A stretch of DNA of 20,242 nucleotides from Rikenellaceae bacterium (GTDB taxonomy: Bacteria; Bacteroidota; Bacteroidia; Bacteroidales; UBA932): positions 1-20,242 of the forward strand of contig CAAGHY010000109.1 in the NCBI GenBank assembly GCA_900769735.1, written 5' to 3'. Positions within the stretch are counted from its first letter, which is position 1. Every line of letters starts with the position of its first letter. Position numbers and translations under genes: made by a program. Shown one piece after another: positions 16,274 through 20,242 of this stretch. Under the pieces are notes generated by a model. That model was not told where the DNA came from, made no database searches, and saw only the letters and a list, made by a program, of their open reading frames with translations.

Positions 16274-18060
16274 TGATCAGACAGATAAAGAGAAACTTAC
16301 ATAAAATCATTACAATACTGCTTGTCGTGGGGTACTCGCTCCACACAAGTTCGTGTGCCAGCACCAAGGCAGCACCAAGCGGAGGCCCCAAAGATACCAT
16401 ACCGCCCGTTGTGGTTGGTGCAAAGCCTTTGGAGAATTCCGTAAATTTCCCATTGGAAGAGGGAGAGATTTACATAACATTCAACGAATACGTACAATTG
16501 AAGGAAGCATTCAAGAACATCCTCCTCTCCCCTCCCCAGAAGAAAGCTGTAAAGACAAGAATCAAGGGAAAAGGGATTGTTGTGACATTCCCTGAGCCGT
16601 TGGACACAAACCAGACCTACTCCCTTAACTTTGGAAATGCCATTGTAGACAACAACGAAAGCAATCCTCTATATGGTTATGCATACAGTTTTTCCACAGG
16701 AGATACAGTTGATTCCCTGATGTTCAGCGGAAAAGTAGTTGATGCGGAAACCTTGTTCCCTATAGAGCATGCAACCGTTGCCCTTTACCTGAATGCAAAG
16801 GATTCAACTGTTATGAATGAACTCCCTAAAGCCGTTGCAAAAACAGACAAATGGGGATACTTCACCATAAGGAACATTAAAGCGGCTGCATACGATATTT
16901 TTGCATTCACAGATGACAACAATAACAACAAATATGACCAGGGATCAGAAAAAATAGCCTTTCTGGATTCAATTGTCACTCCATCTGAGGTGATGCGCAC
17001 AGATGCTGTGCAATTGAAATATTATGATCCTAAAGATACCTTGGCCTGTCTTTCACGTCCTGCTGAGGTGGAACTTTCATTATTTGCAGAAAAGCCCAAG
17101 ACCCAGTTCATCAAGGATTACAAAAGAACTTCCAGAAGGGCCGCTTACATCAAGTTCAGTGCCCAGAACACAAAAATTGATTCGTTCTCAATTGCAGGAT
17201 TGAAGGATGATCAGCTGATAAGGCAGTTCAATGTTACTGATGACAGTCTTGTGTTCTGGATAAATGAACCCGGCAAAGTTGCTGACACTTTGGAGCTTGC
17301 CGTGAAGTACCATAAGACTGATTCATCGGGAAGACTGGTCCCTTCTGTAGAAAAGTTGAGGCTGGTAGCGCCATTTGAGAAGAAGGATGACAGGAAGGAG
17401 GATGCAAACAAATTGAAATTCAAGATAAATGCAGACAGCAAGATGGTTGAGCAGGAAGGTATTGTACTTGAATTTACAGATCCTCTTGTAGTGAAAAGAT
17501 TTGACACATTGAGCTTTATTATGAGTACCCCTAAACAGATAAAGAGCAATGTTGAATATACAGTTGAGCAGGACAGCATTGAGATTAACAGATATGTAAT
17601 CCGCCCTAAATTGCCGTTTGTTGCCGGTAATGATTACCTGATAAAGTTCCCTATGGGCATATTTAAGGATATCAACGGATTTACAAATGATTCAACTGAT
17701 ACAAAAATAACCCTTCCAAACAGTGACAATGCAAGTTCAATCACATTGGATATTACAGGTGTGAATGCCAGATATATTGTAGAACTTATCAATGATACCA
17801 GATCTACAGTATACAGGAAATATGTAATCAATGAAGATTGTGAGCTTGTTTTCCCTTACTTGGATAAAGGCAAATATTCCATCAGGATAACACAGGACAA
17901 GAACAGCAACGGTTTGTTGGATACAGGAGACCTGCTTTCCAGAAAACAGCCTGAAAAAGTTCTGTTGTACACACTTCCAGGTGGTAAGGATATTATTGAA
18001 CTTAATGAAAAGACAGACCTTATGCAGTCTGTGAACATTGAGGAACTGTTTGAGAAATAG
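16273..18060 (+). CDS. Ig-like (Big_5) domain-containing lipoprotein
   Basis: This 595-residue predicted lipoprotein has a basic N-terminus (RQIKRNLHK), a hydrophobic core (12-23) and a lipobox-like TSSC with C28 as the lipidated cysteine. The -3 residue is Thr, not the preferred Leu. After a Pro/Gly-rich linker comes a Big_5-type Ig-like domain (about 43-143: PPVVVGAKP ... YGYAYSFSTGD). A carboxypeptidase-regulatory-like beta-sandwich follows (about 151-230: FSGKVVDAET ... WGYFTIRNIKAAAYDIFAF). Beta-rich segments continue to the end. Two Asp/Asn-rich loops, DDNNNNKYDQGSE (214-226) and DKNSNGLLDTGD (542-553), resemble calcium-binding loops. No enzyme motif is seen, so the role is unknown; an envelope or outer-membrane position facing the periplasm is likely. 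It overlaps rel/spo by 1 bp, and the beta-barrel gene follows after 10 bp. Confidence 0.85.
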   Translation: MIRQIKRNLHKIITILLVVGYSLHTSSCASTKAAPSGGPKDTIPPVVVGAKPLENSVNFPLEEGEIYITFNEYVQLKEAFKNILLSPPQKKAVKTRIKGKGIVVTFPEPLDTNQTYSLNFGNAIVDNNESNPLYGYAYSFSTGDTVDSLMFSGKVVDAETLFPIEHATVALYLNAKDSTVMNELPKAVAKTDKWGYFTIRNIKAAAYDIFAFTDDNNNNKYDQGSEKIAFLDSIVTPSEVMRTDAVQLKYYDPKDTLACLSRPAEVELSLFAEKPKTQFIKDYKRTSRRAAYIKFSAQNTKIDSFSIAGLKDDQLIRQFNVTDDSLVFWINEPGKVADTLELAVKYHKTDSSGRLVPSVEKLRLVAPFEKKDDRKEDANKLKFKINADSKMVEQEGIVLEFTDPLVVKRFDTLSFIMSTPKQIKSNVEYTVEQDSIEINRYVIRPKLPFVAGNDYLIKFPMGIFKDINGFTNDSTDTKITLPNSDNASSITLDITGVNARYIVELINDTRSTVYRKYVINEDCELVFPYLDKGKYSIRITQDKNSNGLLDTGDLLSRKQPEKVLLYTLPGGKDIIELNEKTDLMQSVNIEELFEK

Positions 18061-18070
18061 AAATTTTCAG

Positions 18071-18832
18071 ATGAAACGTACCATACTAGTTTTGCTGCTC
18101 CCTTTGATGATGCTTTACAGCCCAACGTTGAAGGGGCAGAATGTAATTGAAAATGAAGAGGCCTACCTTAAGGAGTTTGACCTGTATTCTTTCAAGGATG
18201 CTGAGACAAAGATTAAGGACAGTTCTGTGCTGTATATGCATATGGTGGGTGTGAAATACGGATATGCAGTTTCAAGCGTTAAGTTCATGCATACTAAAAT
18301 TCACAAGAGCATTAAATCTCCTGTAAATGCAGGTGTATATTATACTTACCTCCATTCATTGCTTGGCAAAATGCCTTATTTTGGAATTCAGACTGGACTC
18401 GCATTGACACAGGTGGGCTACACTCACGTTACCGAAAAATCAACGAATGAATTTGAAGAGGCGCCACAGGTATATGATGCCGTTGAATTCCCTTTACTTT
18501 CAGTCTTCAGAGTTGATATAGACAGAATCAGACTTATGTTGGGTATAGGAGGATTGTTGTCATACATATATGACACTGAGCTTCCTGGTGGTATACCTGA
18601 AACTACAAAAAAAGGTAATTTCGGTATTATAGGACAGGCTGGAATAGCATTTAAGGTAAAACCTTTTGAGCTGCATATTGAGGCCGGATACAAATATGGA
18701 CTCACTCCATTCCTGGATCACAAATTCTACTCTGACCAGCAGTGGATATATTCCAATCCAACACAAATCTTTGCTTCAGCAGGTTTGAATGTTGTATTGG
18801 GCGGCAAATATTACAGAACCAAAAAGAAATGA
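18071..18832 (+). CDS. outer-membrane beta-barrel protein (porin-family-like), function unknown
   Basis: This is a 253-residue exported protein. The ATG at 18071 gives a clean signal peptide (MKRTILVLLLPLMML..., cleavage likely after LKGQ, about residue 23). An in-frame ATG upstream at 18038 would add a charged segment inside the previous gene and was not used. The mature part is rich in alternating aromatic/hydrophobic strands (YGYAVSSVKFM, AGVYYTYL, YFGIQTGLALTQVGY, FELHIEAGYKYGL, IFASAGLNVVLGGKYY), consistent with an 8-10-strand barrel. It ends in a basic RTKKK tail and not a terminal aromatic residue. It resembles the loosely defined PorT/OmpW-like barrels, but I do not assign a family. 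Pairing with the preceding lipoprotein suggests a joint envelope function, which is inference. Its stop overlaps the ispG start by 4 bp. Confidence 0.8.
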   Translation: MKRTILVLLLPLMMLYSPTLKGQNVIENEEAYLKEFDLYSFKDAETKIKDSSVLYMHMVGVKYGYAVSSVKFMHTKIHKSIKSPVNAGVYYTYLHSLLGKMPYFGIQTGLALTQVGYTHVTEKSTNEFEEAPQVYDAVEFPLLSVFRVDIDRIRLMLGIGGLLSYIYDTELPGGIPETTKKGNFGIIGQAGIAFKVKPFELHIEAGYKYGLTPFLDHKFYSDQQWIYSNPTQIFASAGLNVVLGGKYYRTKKK

Positions 18833-20142
18833 AGATGAACAGCAATACAGTAAATGTCAAAAATCTGATAATTGGAGGCAATTCTCCAATCAAAGTTCAG
18901 ACAATGTGCAATACGCATACTCAGGATGTTGCCCCATCAGTTGCCCAATGTATCGAGATGGCAAAGGCCGGTGCTCAGCTCATAAGGCTTACCACACAAG
19001 GTATGAAAGAGGTGGAAGCATTGGCAGAAATAAAGAAACAGCTTGTGGAATTGGGTATAGACACCCCACTTGTTGCTGACGTGCATTTCAGTTCGGATGT
19101 TGCAATAGCTGTTGCAAAGATTGCAGACAAAGTAAGGATAAATCCTGGAAACTTTGCCAAGGAGCATTCCGTGGCAAAGAGCCAGTTCAAAAAATTCATT
19201 GAAGTCTGCAAAGAGCACAATACAGCTGTAAGGATTGGCTTGAACCACGGTTCTCTTGGAGAGAGAATCATCAATCTTTATGGAGACACCCCTCTTGGAA
19301 TGAAGGAAGCTGCAATGGAGTGGCTGAATATGTGTGTAGAGGAAGATTTCTATAATGTGGTGATATCCCTTAAGGCCAGCAATACAATTGTAATGGCTAC
19401 TGCATACAGGCTGCTTTGGGATGCAATGAAGGAGAGCGGTCACGTTTTTCCTGTTCATCTTGGAGTAACAGAGGCCGGTAACGGAGATACCGGAAGAATA
19501 AAGTCAGCTGTTGGTATAGCGGCTCTTCTGAAAGATGGTATTGGAGATACAATAAGAGTTTCTCTTACCGAGAATCCTGTAAATGAAATACCTGTTGCGC
19601 AAACTATAGCAGATTATTTTGATAAGGGAGAATATAAAGGTGCATCTTTGGCACAAAATCCTTCAATGCATTATGAGTGTTCAAGCTGGGATGAATTTAT
19701 AATCAAGGCATCCTGTGATTTTGGACCTCTGCTGTTGGATAAAGTGATTGATGATTTTACCGTTACTGCAACTATCAATGGAGAAGCTGTAACTGTGGAG
19801 AAAATTGAAGATTTCAAGGACAATCTGCAGCAGGCTGCCAGAAGGAAATTCACAAAACCAGAATATATTGCCTGCCCTGGCTGTGGCAGAACCCTGTATA
19901 ACCTGGAGGAAACATTCAATGAGGTTAAGAAAAGGACATCACATCTCAAAGGTGTAAGAATAGCCATTATGGGTTGTATAGTAAATGGCCCTGGTGAGAT
20001 GGCAGATGCAGATTTCGGCTATGTTGGAGAAGGTAAAGGTAAGGTTTGCATCTATAAAGGAAAAGAACCGGTTATGCGTTCAGTACCGCAAGAAGAAGCA
20101 ATTGAAGCTTTGCTGAAAGTAATGAGGCCGGGTCAAAAGTAA
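18829..20142 (+). CDS. ispG: 4-hydroxy-3-methylbut-2-enyl-diphosphate synthase IspG, long-type lineage with reduced insert
   Basis: This 437-residue [4Fe-4S] enzyme of the MEP pathway converts 2-C-methyl-D-erythritol 2,4-cyclodiphosphate to HMBPP. The TIM-barrel part (about 8-257) includes PIKVQTMCNTHTQD, LVADVHF, KVRINPGNF and HLGVTEAGNGDTGRIKSA. The cluster ligands are C349 and C352 (ACPGCGRTL) and C383 (IMGCIVNGPGE), with E390 as fourth ligand. The wording of these motifs (GEMADADFGYVG, PGCGRTLYNLE) is that of the long plant/Bacteroidota type. Only about 92 residues separate EIPV (254-257) from the cluster domain, so the large inserted domain is mostly absent. The start at 18829 (MKMNSNT) overlaps the barrel stop (ATGA); an ATG at 18835 is an equal alternative. 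An ATG at 18742 was rejected because it would add 29 residues read inside the barrel gene. Confidence 0.95.
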   Translation: MKMNSNTVNVKNLIIGGNSPIKVQTMCNTHTQDVAPSVAQCIEMAKAGAQLIRLTTQGMKEVEALAEIKKQLVELGIDTPLVADVHFSSDVAIAVAKIADKVRINPGNFAKEHSVAKSQFKKFIEVCKEHNTAVRIGLNHGSLGERIINLYGDTPLGMKEAAMEWLNMCVEEDFYNVVISLKASNTIVMATAYRLLWDAMKESGHVFPVHLGVTEAGNGDTGRIKSAVGIAALLKDGIGDTIRVSLTENPVNEIPVAQTIADYFDKGEYKGASLAQNPSMHYECSSWDEFIIKASCDFGPLLLDKVIDDFTVTATINGEAVTVEKIEDFKDNLQQAARRKFTKPEYIACPGCGRTLYNLEETFNEVKKRTSHLKGVRIAIMGCIVNGPGEMADADFGYVGEGKGKVCIYKGKEPVMRSVPQEEAIEALLKVMRPGQK

Positions 20143-20160
20143 TTTTGATCCGGTTTTCTT
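20128..20160 (+). terminator. intrinsic terminator after ispG
   Basis: CCGGGTCAAAA (20128-20138) pairs with TTTTGATCCGG (20143-20153) in an 11-bp stem with one G-T pair and a 4-nt loop, followed by TTTTCTT. The ispG stop codon TAA (20140-20142) lies in the loop, so the last codons of ispG make up the 5' arm. Confidence 0.88.
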
Positions 20161-20185
20161 ATATATACATTTTTCAGGTTCAGCA

Positions 20186-20242
20186 TTATTCCCACTTAAG
20201 AGAAAAGCTCACAACTCGATTTATGCTGCAATATTGAGTGAC
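20186..20242 (-). CDS. possible C-terminal end of a convergent gene (partial)
   Basis: On the minus strand one frame is open from the window edge for 18 codons to a TAA at 20188-20186. The peptide ends NRVVSFSLKWE, an alternating pattern like the last strand of an outer-membrane beta-barrel. The piece is too short to identify, and an 18-codon open frame can occur by chance. The remaining bases between the ispG terminator and the edge show nothing else. Confidence 0.25.
   Translation of the reverse strand, partial: VTQYCSINRVVSFSLKWE

Noticed and set aside
1..20242. Mobile element, CRISPR array, toxin-antitoxin or anti-phage system
   Set aside because: No transposase, integrase, regularly spaced repeats, small paired ORFs or defence domains were seen; the gene content is metabolic, envelope and housekeeping.

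Overview
The window looks like a chromosomal stretch from an anaerobic member of the Bacteroidales, probably gut- or rumen-associated. Support comes from Bacteroidota-style promoters (TAnnTTTG -7 boxes with a TTG/TTTG-like -33 element), the near absence of Shine-Dalgarno sequences, a PPi-type phosphofructokinase, an IspG of the Bacteroidota/plant long-type lineage, a flavodiiron protein and the [FeFe]-hydrogenase maturase HydG. The genus cannot be named from sequence alone. There is no sign of phage, transposon, CRISPR, rRNA or tRNA.

Left part (1-7873), mostly minus strand. A truncated EamA transporter enters from the left edge on the plus strand and overlaps the end of a convergent minus-strand operon: MATE transporter, cytidylate kinase-like protein, second MATE transporter. 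The two MATE genes are close paralogues flanking the kinase. Upstream of this operon lies an Hsp20 small heat-shock gene, and divergent from it a YbaK-type aminoacyl-tRNA deacylase. Next come a cytoplasmic GH13 alpha-amylase-type enzyme and a PPi-dependent phosphofructokinase, each with its own promoter signals. A strong intrinsic terminator follows the kinase gene.

Right part (7968-20142), all plus strand. Nine genes are packed with gaps of 13 bp or less or with overlaps: ligA, flavodiiron protein, FlK-like thioesterase, YihY-family membrane protein, hydG, bifunctional Rel/Spo, Ig-like lipoprotein, outer-membrane beta-barrel, ispG. A promoter-like sequence sits before ligA. An intrinsic terminator whose loop contains the ispG stop codon closes the group. 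It reads as a single operon of about 12 kb mixing DNA replication/repair, O2/NO detoxification, H-cluster assembly, stringent response, envelope and isoprenoid synthesis. Four of its products (flavodiiron protein, HydG, Rel/Spo, IspG) concern anaerobic metal-cluster chemistry, oxygen handling or stress.

The most notable points are an IspG with long-type motifs that lacks most of the usual inserted domain, a hydG without hydE or hydF beside it, and the MATE-kinase-MATE cassette. I found no clearly new defence or mobile system.
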